From Macrothele yani (lineage: Eukaryota > Arthropoda > Arachnida > Araneae > Macrothelidae), in the NCBI GenBank assembly GCA_039090855.1, contig CM077011.1, positions 25,697,001 through 25,761,000 of the forward strand: DNA of 64,000 nt, in the 5' to 3' direction. Numbering within the stretch: the stretch's first letter is position 1; every line of letters begins with the position of its first letter. Positions 36,021 through 46,479 of the stretch are shown piece after piece. Under the pieces are notes generated by a model. The model saw only the letters and a program-made list of their open reading frames with translations. It was not told where the DNA came from and made no database searches. The translations under genes and the position numbers were made by a program.

Positions 36021-38856
36021 CATCATCATCATCATTGTCAACCATTATCAATCCACTGCTGGACGAAGGTCTCCCCAAGTTTCCTCCACGACGGTCTGTC
36101 TTGTGCCAGTCTCCTCCATGTCACTCCCGCATATTTACGAATTTCATCCACCCATCTCCCATGTGGTCTTTTTCTGGGTCTTTTCCTGTCCTTGGAATCC
36201 AATCTAAAATTTCGGCTGTCCATCTATGGTCTGTCCTTCTGGCAGTATGTCCAGCCCATTGCCATTTCAGGGATTTAACTCTGATCATGATGTCTTCCAC
36301 TCTTGTCATTTTTCGGATCCACGAGTTCCTCTTCTTATCTCTCCTGGTTATACCAAGCATGCACCTCTCCATGCTTCTTTGAGTTGTCTGCAGCCTTTGT
36401 ATGTCTCTTTTAGTTAAGGTCCACGTCTCTGCACCATACGTAAGCACTGGAAGGATGCATTGATCAAACACTTTTCTTTTAAGACATAATGGCATATTGC
36501 TCTTGAAAATTATGCTGTTTCTTCCAAAAGCTCTCCAGGCAAGTTTTGTACGCCCGATTAATTTCTTCATCAATGTGACCCTCACTTGATATCTGCTGTC
36601 CAAGATAAACATATGTTTCTGTTATCTCCAGTTTTTCTCCATCAATCGATAAATCTTCATTTCTTGTAAAAGCATTGAACATCACTTTTGTCTTCTGAAA
36701 GTTCATTTTTAATCCCACTTCTTTACTCTTGTCAGCAAGTTCCTGGATCATACTCTGCAGCTCTGATGGGGTAGTTGCAAAAATGACTACGTCATCAGCA
36801 AAACGAAGGTGGGTTAGATAATCTCCATTAATCTTTATCCCTTTGTTTTCCCAGTTCAGTGATTGAAAGACATTTTCCAATGTGGCATTAAAGAGCTTCG
36901 GAGATATGGTGTCACCTTGTCTCACTCCCTTTCCAATTTTTATGTGTGTTGTATTTTCAAACAGCCGAATCTTTGCGCTTGCATTTTCATAGATGTTATT
37001 AATAATATTAATGTATGCATCTTCAATACCGCAGGATTTCAGAGCCGTGGTAACTGCTGATGGTTTCACCGAATCAAAGGCTTTTTCATAATCGATAAAA
37101 GCCATGCACAATGGAAGTTCATATTCCCTCGCTCTTTCAATTAGTTCTCTCAGTACGTGGATATGATCTATTGTGCTGTAGCCACTCCTGAATCCAGCTT
37201 GTTCTCTCGGTTGAGCCATGTCCAGTGTTACCTTCAAGCGGTGTGAAAGAACTTTAGTGAAGATTTTATAAACTACTGATAGGAGGCTGATAGGTCTGTA
37301 GTTCCTGAGATCCTCAATGTCACCTTTTTTATGTAGCAGGATCATTGTAGCATTGTTCCAATCCTCAGGAATCTTCCCTTCATTAAGGCATCGAGTGAAA
37401 ATTTGGGCGAGTACTGTTTCAATTTCTCCACTTGCTTCTTGTATGATGTCTATAGTAATTCCATCTTCTCCTGGAGCTTTCCCCCGCTTCATGTTCTTGA
37501 TTGCATGAGCAACTTCTGCTGGGAGGACTGGAAGAACTCTGGTACCTTTCATGATGTCTGGAGTACATGTATCATCCCTTTCATATAATTTGGAGTAGAA
37601 ATCTTTCACTCTTGTCAAAATTTCGCCTCTATTTCTTGTTATAGAACCATTTTCTTTTCTCAGAGCCATAATCTGTTTTCTTCCCTTACTGAGATGTCCC
37701 TTTGCTATCTTTAGGCTTTGGTTGTTTTCAATTGCTTTCCTCACTAGCTCACAGTTGAATTTCCTTACGTCTTCAGTGATACTTTTTCGTGCTGTCTTGC
37801 ATAGCTCTATATATTCCACTTTGGAAGTCACATCTTCTTTAGTTGTCCTCATCTCTCTTCTTTTTTGCATCAACATTTTGGTTTTTCCTGATAATTTGTT
37901 TACATGCAACTTGTTCTTAGACCCAGCTAATTTTGTTGCTGTTTCCATAAGAGCTTTGGTTACTTTTCTGTTAACTTCCGAAATATCCACCTCTTCCGAT
38001 GTTAGGCCTTCTAAAGCAGAGAATCTGTTCTTCAGTTCCAACTTGAAAGTATTATGGTTTTTTTTAAGGTTGGTTATGTCAATACATTTTGTTTGTCTTA
38101 TGAGCTTGCCACGTTCCAGTTTAGTGTTGAGGTGCATCTTACATCTCACCAATCTATGGTCACTACCTGTGTTGAACTTGTTTAGCACACTGCAGTCTTC
38201 GATGAGCCAATTTTTGTTACACATAATAAAATCAATTTCACTTGTCGTCCCAATTGGATGTCTCCATGTCCATTTCCTGTGTGGCTTTTTTCTTGAAAAA
38301 GGAATTCAAGATGAAAAATCCTTCTGCCTCTGCAAACTCAACGAGAGTATTTCCACGCTGGTTTCTGTTGCCGTGACCGAATTTACCTACTGAAGTTTCA
38401 TTCTGTTGCCGGTGCCCTATTTTTGCATTGAAATCTCCCATAATTATCTTCAAGTGCTGCTTACCTTTATTATTTAGATGACGAATTTCCTCATAAAATT
38501 CTTCAATTTCTTCTTCAGGATGACTTGTGGTGGGTGCATAAGTTTGAATAATCTGAGCCTGGTATCTTCTCGATAGTTGGATAACGAGTCGTGCAGCTCT
38601 GTCAGAGAAACTTTCAACTTCTACCACTTTATCCTTCAGTTTCTTGTGTATTATAAATCCAACACCACTAGTTCTGCCAGTATCTGTCCCACGATAATAG
38701 AAGAGATGTCCACTTTTCAGTTCAATGAGATCTTCTCCTTTTCTCCTTACCTCACTCAGCCCGACGATGTCCCACTTGATCCTTTGTAGTTCCTCTTCCA
38801 ATTCAAGAAGCCTTGAATCAGAAGATAGGGAGCGTCCGTTGTAGGTAGTGTCACTA
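36021..38856 (-). mobile_element. RTE-type LINE, copy 2 (5'-truncated)
   Basis: A 2836-bp copy flanked by the 10-bp duplication TAGTGTATAT (36011-36020 and 38857-38866). The (GAT)n 3' tail is at 36021-36036 on the minus strand. Compared with copy 1 it lacks the 5' UTR and the first ~50 codons, starting at TYNGRSLSSDSRL. It is visibly very close to copy 1 in sequence, so both are fairly young. Confidence 0.95.
36046..38830 (-). pseudogene. RTE endonuclease-reverse transcriptase, copy 2, frameshifted
   Basis: Endonuclease part (38801-38238): LSEVRRKGEDLIELKSGHLF and IMGDFNAKIGHRQQ. RT part (38224-36479): SDHRLV, then LLHKKGDIEDLRNYRPISLL, FIDYEKAFDSVKP, GVRQGDTISPKLF and the catalytic LRFADDVVIFA. 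C-terminal part (to about 36050): GAETWTLTKRDIQRL and WAGHTARRTDHRWTAEILDW. An A run near 38290 has one base more than copy 1 and breaks the ORF after the endonuclease. A second break lies near 36550, where INRRTKLAW becomes INRAYKTC. The copy retains the C that copy 1 lost, so the two together show where the ancestral frame ran. Confidence 0.93.
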
Positions 38857-38866
38857 TAGTGTATAT

Positions 38867-39305
38867 AGTGACTCTTAATTCATTTTTTTAAATGCTACCT
38901 GGAAAGCCTTTCCATGTTCCATACGAACTCAACACAACCTAGTGTGCCGGAACGAAGTTAGCCCTAATGACTGGACACCACATACAACTACATATATAGA
39001 AGACAACAACTTTCGACCAAAAAGGCTTTCAATAAATAAGCAGAATAAGGCCACATTATAACTAGTACATACTATGGAGTTATCTGCATGCAGACAGTGA
39101 ACTACTACAAATGATATCAAACATATGCTCATCAAGAACAAACTATGAATATGGGAATGAAGAGGCATTTTGGTAAGTAACCTTTTTTAGGACCTTTTAA
39201 CTGAACTATACCTGAAAATTATTGAATAGCTTAATACACCGGTGCAGACTGTACCCCACCTTTAACTTGTATAGCAGGATGTTAAAGTGTACCTTTGTGA
39301 AGAGT
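38867..39305. other. Intron spacer
   Basis: No gene. It ends at the TA used by the first mariner. Confidence 0.5.
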
Positions 39306-39307
39306 TA

Positions 39308-40641
39308 TAAGGTGTGATAAAAAGATAACCAGGCTGGATTTATTTATGAAAAAACAAAGTACAAAACTTACAGTTTTGAAACTTAATTGCCAACAAAGTA
39401 GTCTCTTTCTGAAGCCACACAACTTAACTCAATGCTATTTCTACTGCTCGAAGCATTTTTTGAAGTCATCTACTGAAATAGTGAACGGCTGCTTTGTTGC
39501 ATTCTGTTGTATCTCCACAATATCTTGAAATCTTTTTCCTTTCAAGTGGCATTTGAGTTCTGGGAAGAGAAAAAAAGTCGTAGGGAGCGAGATCTGATGA
39601 ACAGGGTGGCTGTACGATGCAGTGTTCAGCAAGAAATAGTTGAACAAGTTGTGATGCATGGGTAGGAGCGTTGTTGTGGTGAAGTTGCCACTCGCCACTT
39701 TCATGTAATGCCGGCCTTTTGCAGTGAACTGTGTTCCTCAAATGCCACAAAACTTGACACTAGTAATCCTTGTTGATTGTCTAGCTTGATGGAGCAAATA
39801 CATGATGCACAATTCCCTCATAATTGAATAAAACAGTCGTCTTAACATTGCACTGCTGCAGCTCTGTTGTTTGTCTTTGGAGGGGGGTTGGGAGAGTTAG
39901 GGTCTTCCACTGTGAAGACTGGGCCTCAGTCTTGGGGTCATACCATAAACCTATGACTCATCACCAGTTACGGTAGTTTTTAGAAAGTTTTTGTCATTTT
40001 TGATACACTCAAGCAGTTCACTAGCAGCTGAAGCAGGAGCCTATTTTTGCTTAGAAGAGAGCAATTTTGGCACAAATTTGGCCAGGACATGTCTCATACC
40101 CAAATTGTCCATAACAACCAACTGAACTCAACCGAAACTTATGTTGAAGTCTTCAGATAACTCATGAATAGTGAAATGGCAATTTTCCCCCGCACAGCTG
40201 TACGCACACAAGTTCGACAATATTTTCCCTTTCGCTGGTTGATTGCCTCCCAGACTGTTCATCAATCTCAACACTTTCATGACCATTTTTAAAAGGTTTA
40301 TACCACTCATAAATTTATGCATGACTCATAAAACCCTACTCATAGACTGTTTGTAACTTTAAGCATGTTTGAGTTTCACAAAATTCTTGACAAAATGTGA
40401 TGCAAATTCGCTGATCAATGTTTTCTGACATAACAAATGTTATGAACACCTTCACACACTTAAGAACAAAACAGTACTGCAGAGAAAAAAAAAGAAAGAA
40501 AAAAAGAGATGGGAGGGAGAGAGGTGACTTGCAGCACATGCGTAGTAAATTCCAAGATCAATCTGTGCCAAACCACTTTCTTAGGTGTTGTACAATTTCA
40601 AACTTATGCAACCAGTCTGGATATTTTTAGATCACGCCTTG
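39308..40641 (-). mobile_element. Mariner transposon 1, decayed, near full length
   Basis: The inverted ends TAAGGTGTGATAAAAAGATA (39308) and the reverse complement of CAAGGCGTGATCTAAAAATA (ending 40641) flank 1334 bp, the normal mariner size. TA dinucleotides lie outside (39306-39307, 40642-40643). The transposase is on the minus strand. The C-terminal part reads WQLHHNNAPTHASQLVQLFL, then SSDLAPYDFFSLP (mariner YSPDLAPxDxFLF block). The catalytic Asp of HHDNAP is Asn here and the DD34D spacing is shortened, so it is dead. Confidence 0.9.
39441..40340 (-). pseudogene. Mariner transposase remnant
   Basis: Broken minus-strand frames from about 40340 to 39441 cover a mariner transposase in order: DFNISFGSVQLVV-like N-terminal region, FVPKLLSSKQK-like segment, GIVHHVFAPSS, then WHLRNTVHCKRPALHESGEW and the DDE end. 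Mariner transposases excise and insert at TA through an RNase-H-like fold with a DD34D triad. Here one triad Asp is Asn, several stops intervene, and the spacing to the last Asp is three residues short. Confidence 0.8.
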
Positions 40642-40643
40642 TA

Positions 40644-41434
40644 CGAGGGTCATAACAAAAGCTCTGCACACGTTAATCAAAAACGGAAACGAATGATGCA
40701 ATTGGGAAACTGATTGTGTCATGTCAAGGTCACAGTATCAGCAATGCAGTGGTGTCAGAATGATGAGCTATCATTTGCTGTGTGGATGTGAAAGGGTTTG
40801 AAAATTGAAGCATGCAGCTCCTCAAGTCAAGTCACTGCGTTAGACCTGCACTCGTACATGAAAATAGAAACTCAGCGGGGGAAAATTCTCACACAGAACC
40901 ACACTGCCTTGCAAGAAGTTTGTGGGGAAGGAACTCTTCATCAAAGCACAATTTCTTTCCGAGGACAAAGTTGAGACCAAAAATTCGACAAAATAGCCCC
41001 AACTTGTTGGAAGCAGGAGCGATCTCGCTACATGACAACGCATCGTGTTATGGTGCAGCATTGATTGGTACGGACTCTTTTGTCGAAATATGGCTAGGGA
41101 AACTTTATCCCACCTACCGTAAAGCCCTGACCTCAGTCCACTTGACTTTGATCTTTTCCCCAAATTAAAAAATCGGCTCTGTGGCATCCTCTACGAATCG
41201 CTGGATGAACTGTCATTGGATGTGACCCGAGTAATATGACAGCTAAACAAAGGTATACCATGATGACAGCTAAACTATGGGGTACCATGGGGCATTCAGC
41301 ACCTACCACACCGCTGGCAAGCTGTCATTAGCAATGGAGGGGAGTACATTGAACAGCAATAAGGCAAGTTTTTTCGTTTATTTCACACTTTCCTCAGAAA
41401 TGGACAGTGTGCAGAACTTTTGTTAGGAATCCCG
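40644..41434 (+). mobile_element. Mariner transposon 2, internally deleted, abutting mariner 1
   Basis: The left end CGAGGGTCATAACAAAAGCT and right end (reverse complement CGGGATTCCTAACAAAAGTT) are inverted, with TTCTGCACAC-like continuations. TA lies at 40642-40643 and 41435-41436. The left TA is the same one that ends mariner 1. The 791-bp interior has a plus-strand transposase tail: LHDNASCYGAALIG, then broken frames matching WEKLYPPxYSPDLSPxDFDLFPK and LDELSLDVTRVIRQLNKG. Confidence 0.87.
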
Positions 41435-41436
41435 TA

Positions 41437-41722
41437 ACAAGTAAAAGGTAACTTGATCACGCTAGTTACATTACAAAGAAAGAACTTTTACAGGAAAGTT
41501 TGCAAATTGGGAGCTTTCGACCTTATCTTAGGTTTTCATCACGCCAATCAAGGACTAAGATTGTTTCCAGATTCTACATTTGAATGAATCTGGAAACAAT
41601 CTTAGTCTTCCATTGGCGTGATGAAAACCTAAGATAAGGTCGAAAGCTCCCAATTTACAAACTTTCCTGTAAAAGTTCTTTCTTTGTAACGTGACCAGTG
41701 TGACCAAGTTATCTTTATTTGT
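41437..41722. mobile_element. Near-perfect hairpin MITE, TA-flanked, abutting mariner 2
   Basis: 286 bp made of two ~138-bp arms around a loop of a few bases. The left arm contains AAGAAAGAACTTTTACAGGA, GGGAGCTTTCGACCTTATCT and AGGTTTTCATCACGCCAAT; the right arm is its reverse complement. TA flanks both sides (41435-41436 shared with mariner 2, and 41723-41724). No coding capacity. Confidence 0.9.
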
Positions 41723-41846
41723 TATTACTGTTACGTATTTTGCCCATCGTCATGACCCCAATAGTTACTTCATTAACCTCATTAATATTTTTTAACATAA
41801 AAATTCACTCACACAGTTAATAGTAAACCATTTCAAAGTATCTTAA

Positions 41847-42111
41847 CGAGAGTAATGAGAAACTTACCTTTACTAGAAGGTCTGTTCTCTTTGAAAAAGA
41901 AACATTTCATCGCACGTTTTTTCCCATTTTAATTTCTACGGTTGGTTTGGGCTTCTGGTGTGACGGTTTTATGTTGTCTTCAAATTGTTCATTTATTTGA
42001 CTCAAATAAAGGAACAAGTTGAAGTCAAATAAATGAACAAGTTGAAGACAACATAAAACTGCCGCAAAGAGAACAGACCTTCTAGTAAAGGTAAGTTTCT
42101 CATTACTCTCA
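41847..42111. mobile_element. TTAA-flanked foldback MITE
   Basis: TTAA at 41843-41846 and 42112-42115. The ends CGAGAGTAATGAGAAACTTA and (reverse complement) TGAGAGTAATGAGAAACTTA continue into CCTTTACTAGAAGGTCTGTT. A second inner pair is GTTTTATGTTGTCTTCAA / TTGAAGACAACATAAAAC. A 60-bp stretch near 41895-41960 has no partner. It is a piggyBac-like target without the CCC terminus. Confidence 0.8.
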
Positions 42112-42289
42112 TTAAAGTAATTGTAGGCACGTAAACTTTTGAATGGTTATAGTAATACTGTGATTTTTCAAACAAGGAATTACATTTCAAAGTAGTTAAG
42201 AAACAAGATACATGATTGGAACCAAATAAATGACTAAAACCAGTGGAAAAGCATGCTAGTACCAATAAAATAGTAAAATTATACTAGTA

Positions 42290-42490
42290 GCCTGTTATAT
42301 TTGCATAGGAATATAAATCAATGTTTTCAAGCTTTCACGCATCTACCCAATGGCTTTTTCAGAGAAGGTAGACAGAAAACTTCTGTAATCTTCCAGAAGA
42401 CTTCAGTTTTCTGTTTACCTTCCATGAAAAAGCCATCTCGTATATGTACGAAAGCATTGGAAACTATTTATATTCTTACATCGATAAATT
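42290..42490. repeat. Palindromic element
   Basis: ATGGCTTTTTCAGAGAAGGT + AGACAGAAAACTTCTG (about 42351-42386) pairs with CAGTTTTCTGTTTACCTTCC + ATGAAAAAGCCAT (about 42406-42438). Outer parts (GGAATATAAAT / ATTTATATTC) extend the stem with mismatches. Confidence 0.75.
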
Positions 42491-43472
42491 TGATGACTAG
42501 TATAATAATTTCACTAGTTTATGAATATAGTTACCATACAGTTCATTATTAATATGCTAGTGTCCAGTATTATCACTGGAAACAGTTTTGAAAAATTAAA
42601 AATAATTCATTCATATATCAAACTGTAATGCAGTGCAAATTACGCCTAATGTCGTTTATTCCATATTGGCCATTGAAAGATATCCAGCGTTAGTCTCCTT
42701 TGTGGAAGAGTAAATAGTGAAGCCCTTGGCAAGAGATGAGCATTAACAGTTCCATTTAATGGCTACAAAACACTCCACGTTCTGTCGACTGCACTTGTGC
42801 ACAAACCTGAACAGACAGCAGGAACTCCGAGTGTCTATACATTTGCTGTCACCACTGCTGTATTTGGATACATATGTTCTTCCGTGGTGAACTATTATTT
42901 TTTTACTTTCTCAGCTGGTTTCCTCCCATTTGTCTTGCAAGCTAACTAACTGCTTAGGACAACTATTTTATTGTTCCTTAATAAATTATTTTTACTTATT
43001 TCAATCTTCAAGCTGTGCTTTCAACAACCAGAATGAATGCCAGTGCTTCATTTGCTTTGGATCCTATGAATATTAATATTGTGAGTAAATGTGCTTGTGG
43101 GGTTGCCAGTCTGTTAAATTTATCATTTCCTGCCAGAAATTATTGGAAGGGGAGGGGGGAGGGAAGAGGAAATAAGTCAGACCGACTCCTTTGCTAACAA
43201 CACTGAAAAAAAACAATTTAAAAACATAGTTTGATGCTTTCTCAATTCTGGACATTCTGATTATTCATGGCTGTGTGGCTCTGAAAAAAAGCAAACAACT
43301 TTTTATTGTTGGCTGTGTCTTCTCAAAAACAAATGCTTGGACTAAAGATGATGCGCAAGACTTGCACAGTTTCAGTCTTGAAATGACATCATGAAATATC
43401 TCCCGGATAGGTAAATTCCATAGATGAACTGATTCAGTTTGGAAAAGATCTGATAGAATTTAGTTTCAGCTC
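42491..43472. other. PDE2 intron sequence
   Basis: No gene recognised. A G-rich stretch (GGGGAGGGGGGAGGGAAGAG) lies at 43149-43168. Confidence 0.5.
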
Positions 43473-43600
43473 AGTTTCCCACTCCCATTTACAGTAGTTT
43501 CCCACTCCCATTTATTGTAGTTTCCCACTCCCATTTATTGTAGTTTCCCACTCCCATTTATTGTAGTTTCCCACTCGCATTTATTATAGTCTCCCACAAT
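43473..43600 (+). repeat. 23-bp minisatellite, about five to six units
   Basis: The unit AGTTTCCCACTCCCATTTAT + TGT repeats head to tail from about 43473 with occasional substitutions (TACAGT in the first unit, CTCGC in the last). Confidence 0.93.
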
Positions 43601-44174
43601 TTAATTTCCCTATGCACTTTCAAATTCTTTGACTGGAGAATGATCAAGGCAGTTCTGTTGTTAAAAATATGCGGTTGCATTTTGCACATTTCTAAAGACA
43701 AAGCTTCCAAAAATAAAAGTATAGAGATTTGTACTTATAAATACCCCTCCCATCCCCACCCCCACCCCTAATAATCCTTGGGACAGAAGCAACATAAAAA
43801 AATCTTACAGAGGAGAGAAATCCTCAGCTTTAATGACTTAAAAACCAACTTGATACAATAACATATTCGGATAACACAGTCGAAAAGGTCATACTTCACC
43901 ACTGACAGAAACACAACTTGAGAAGTCATTACTAAATCCTCAGACTGAAAATAACATTTACACAAATGAAAATAATGCAACTACAGAATGTAATCACTAG
44001 TTACCCGCTTCCTCTAGGTAGAACTCGTAATCACATATTTTTTTAAAATAGATATATGGTAATCCTGAAGTTCATGTGCAACCTGTACTAAAAAATGAAT
44101 TTGATCAAGACATTTTTTATTGAATTGTGTATTTCTTCACTTTCAAATGAGACAATCTGAGAGATTGTACTCAC
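43601..44174. other. PDE2 intron sequence
   Basis: AT-rich with a C-rich tract at 43746-43768. Nothing coding recognised. Confidence 0.5.
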
Positions 44175-44274
44175 CTTGTAAAACTTTCTTGATATCTTTA
44201 ATAATTCTAAAATGATGTGCTAAGTCAGTGGCCAATATAATATTTCTTATGTAATCCAAACACATGGAATAGTC
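44175..44274 (-). CDS. PDE2: PDE2-like exon: ILATDLAHH segment
   Basis: The exon is 100 bp and encodes 33 codons plus one base. It reads DYSMCLDYIRNIILATDLAHH and continues FRIIKDIKKVLQ. The acceptor is TTTCAG and the donor GTGAGT, a strong consensus. ILATDLAHH is a hallmark of animal PDE catalytic domains, a helix leading to the last metal ligand. The incoming phase 0 fits the 50852-50926 exon exactly, and the trailing G completes an Asp codon with the first two bases of the next exon. No stop or frameshift is present. Confidence 0.92.
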
Positions 44275-45109
44275 CTGAAATCAAAATTTAGGCACCAAAG
44301 TCAATTAATATCATGCATTTTATAGAAAGCAAAATCCAAAAAAATTAATGTTTTTTTTTTTTATTTGAATGTAGACTGCAGCACTTTAGCTTATATGTGC
44401 TTATAGCAGAAAACAACTCATACATTACACATTTTTTGTTTATCATCTGTACATCATAAAGTCCTTTAGTTTAGGATTAAAATCCTTTACGTTAAATTTT
44501 TGACAGTCAAGGAGAGGGAGGATGGGTGGGGGTTCTACCTAACAGCTGCCTGCTCTAGTTTGTGAGATGTCATTTCTTTCTGAAGTTTGTGGGGATTACC
44601 CAGTGAAACTCTACATTTGCACACTGCTGTCATTTGTCTCTGGAACTGGCCTTCAAGAAGGAGGTGATGCAAAGGCTCAAATCTCTTACTCATTGATGCT
44701 CTTTTTCCCAGCACAAGAGTTTGAAGCTCTGCCATGTGATATTGTTGTTGACGGAACTCTCTCTCTCTCTCTTGCTCTGTCTTACACCTGCCAGCTGCTG
44801 CTTGTGTTGTTCATAGACGTGTTTGATGCCAGCAAAGCCACAAACCGAGTATACATCTTCAGCAACATGTTTTGGAGAGATGCTGGCTATGGCTATTGCT
44901 GACTATATCATGCAGAGTTGCTGCCTTCATCTGTGGTTCTAGTTACAGAGCCATTTTAAGCTATGGTTGATATTGTCTTAGCACTCTAGAGGATGTTACT
45001 TCATAAATGGGTGATTCCATTGGACTATACTGCTACTGAATTATGATCATGTTTTGAACACAGATGCTCATCAGAGATGATGGCGTGGAATTACTGTTGA
45101 CATCACACT
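44275..45109. other. PDE2 intron sequence
   Basis: A 111-codon frame at 44567-44902 has no recognisable motif. A (CT)n run lies at 44757-44772. No element boundary. Confidence 0.45.
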
Positions 45110-45207
45110 GAAGCAAAGTCCTCTCTCTGGGGATGTTTGTAGATGCGTTCTCCCTGTGGGGATGTTTGTTCCTCTGCTCCCTCTCTCTCTGAGGATGTTT
45201 GTTCCTC

Positions 45208-45245
<38 letters not shown>

Positions 45246-45315
45246 GGATGTTTGCTACTCTGTTATGTCCCTGGGAATGTTTGTTCCTCTGTTCTCTCCT
45301 GGGGATGTTTTGAGC
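45110..45315 (+). repeat. GGGGATGTTTGTTCCTCTG minisatellite with (CT)n
   Basis: About seven diverged units of CTCTCTGGGGATGTTTGTTC + CTCTG, with the CT part expanded to a pure (CT)n run at about 45213-45242. Spacing is irregular because the CT part varies. Confidence 0.85.
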
Positions 45316-45960
45316 ATGTTCTTGTAAGAAAAGAAAATTTCCAAATGTGGAAACTTGGCTTCCTCCTGATAATAGAAATGATGCTGTGAAAGTGTGCACT
45401 GCCATGTCTTTAATTGTCCATAATATAACTACAGTCCCTCTGGTGGATCACAGCTGATAGAGGTAGTGAAGTGTAATTGAGAGAACTTAGCAAGGAGTAG
45501 CAAGGTAAAAATCCACCATAAATCTTAGTGTGATTCTAAACAATAACACCTATCACCACATTACTGATCTTTACTCCCTCCAGCAGTTCTTTTTTTCATT
45601 TTAATTTGAAAGTACATATGTTTTTACGAATCTCTGAAAACCTATCTAAGCTTGCTTAAGTTCTGTCACAAATTCCCTCTGCTAATTTTATATATTGGCT
45701 ACACTGACACTGCAGGTGAGTTGTGATGTACAGCCCAGAAAGTGGCTTGCTTGGCATGCTGTTGAGTATGAAGTAAGGTGGACGGGTTCACAAAGGAAAA
45801 CTCCATTGCAGTTATTTAATTACACAAGAACAGGCAATCTGAAAGTGTGAAATTCAAGCTACTGAAACCATTTGGTATCAGTGTCTTATTCATTTATTAA
45901 ACCACTAGGAGATATAAAGAAATAGACACAGCATAAAAATGGGTGTGTCAAGGGTGTTGA
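45316..45960. other. PDE2 intron sequence
   Basis: No gene or repeat recognised. Confidence 0.5.
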
Positions 45961-46210
45961 ATGGAAACCTACATCTTAAGAGCTTACTGCTTGACTACTG
46001 GTCACGGTCTAACATCTCACCTACAAAAATTCTTGTTGGACAGGAATAAATGTGGGTGTGCTAACAACGAGAGTTGCACCACATGCTTTATACCGATGAG
46101 AAAGTGTTCACTACTACGGACAAGTTTAACAGGTAGAATGGCAAGCCCACAGCCGAAGAAGCTCACCATGTTGTTCCTCATGATCATCATAGTCACCCAG
46201 CGTCAGTGAT
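45961..46210 (+). pseudogene. LINE C-terminal (post-RNase H) fragment
   Basis: The frame reads METYILRAYCLTTGHGLTSH, then LQKFLLDRNKCGCANNESCT. The pattern LLTGHGxxxxxLxxFxLxxxxxCxCxxxxxxxH is typical of the tail of Jockey/I-group LINE ORF2 proteins. Only about 80 codons survive and no other domain is nearby. Confidence 0.6.
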
Positions 46211-46479
46211 GGCTTGTTTCGAGGTGATGTACCATGGTTCAACAGAAGTACATTTCTGTGAAAAAGAGTGTAAACAGCACAAGCAGTTTTAGAGAAACTT
46301 GTGAAACCTCTTAACCAGATGATGTCCAACAGCCAATGCTGGATCATCTAGCAAGGTCTGGCACCAGCTCACTCATAAAATGTCCAAATAAATGAAACAA
46401 GTTAGTAAAATCATGCAATGCATTGATTATGATACGCTTTCCAACATACTAGAAATAATTACTCAAGTTATGAGGAAAA
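46211..46479. other. Intron spacer
   Basis: Nothing recognised. Confidence 0.45.
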
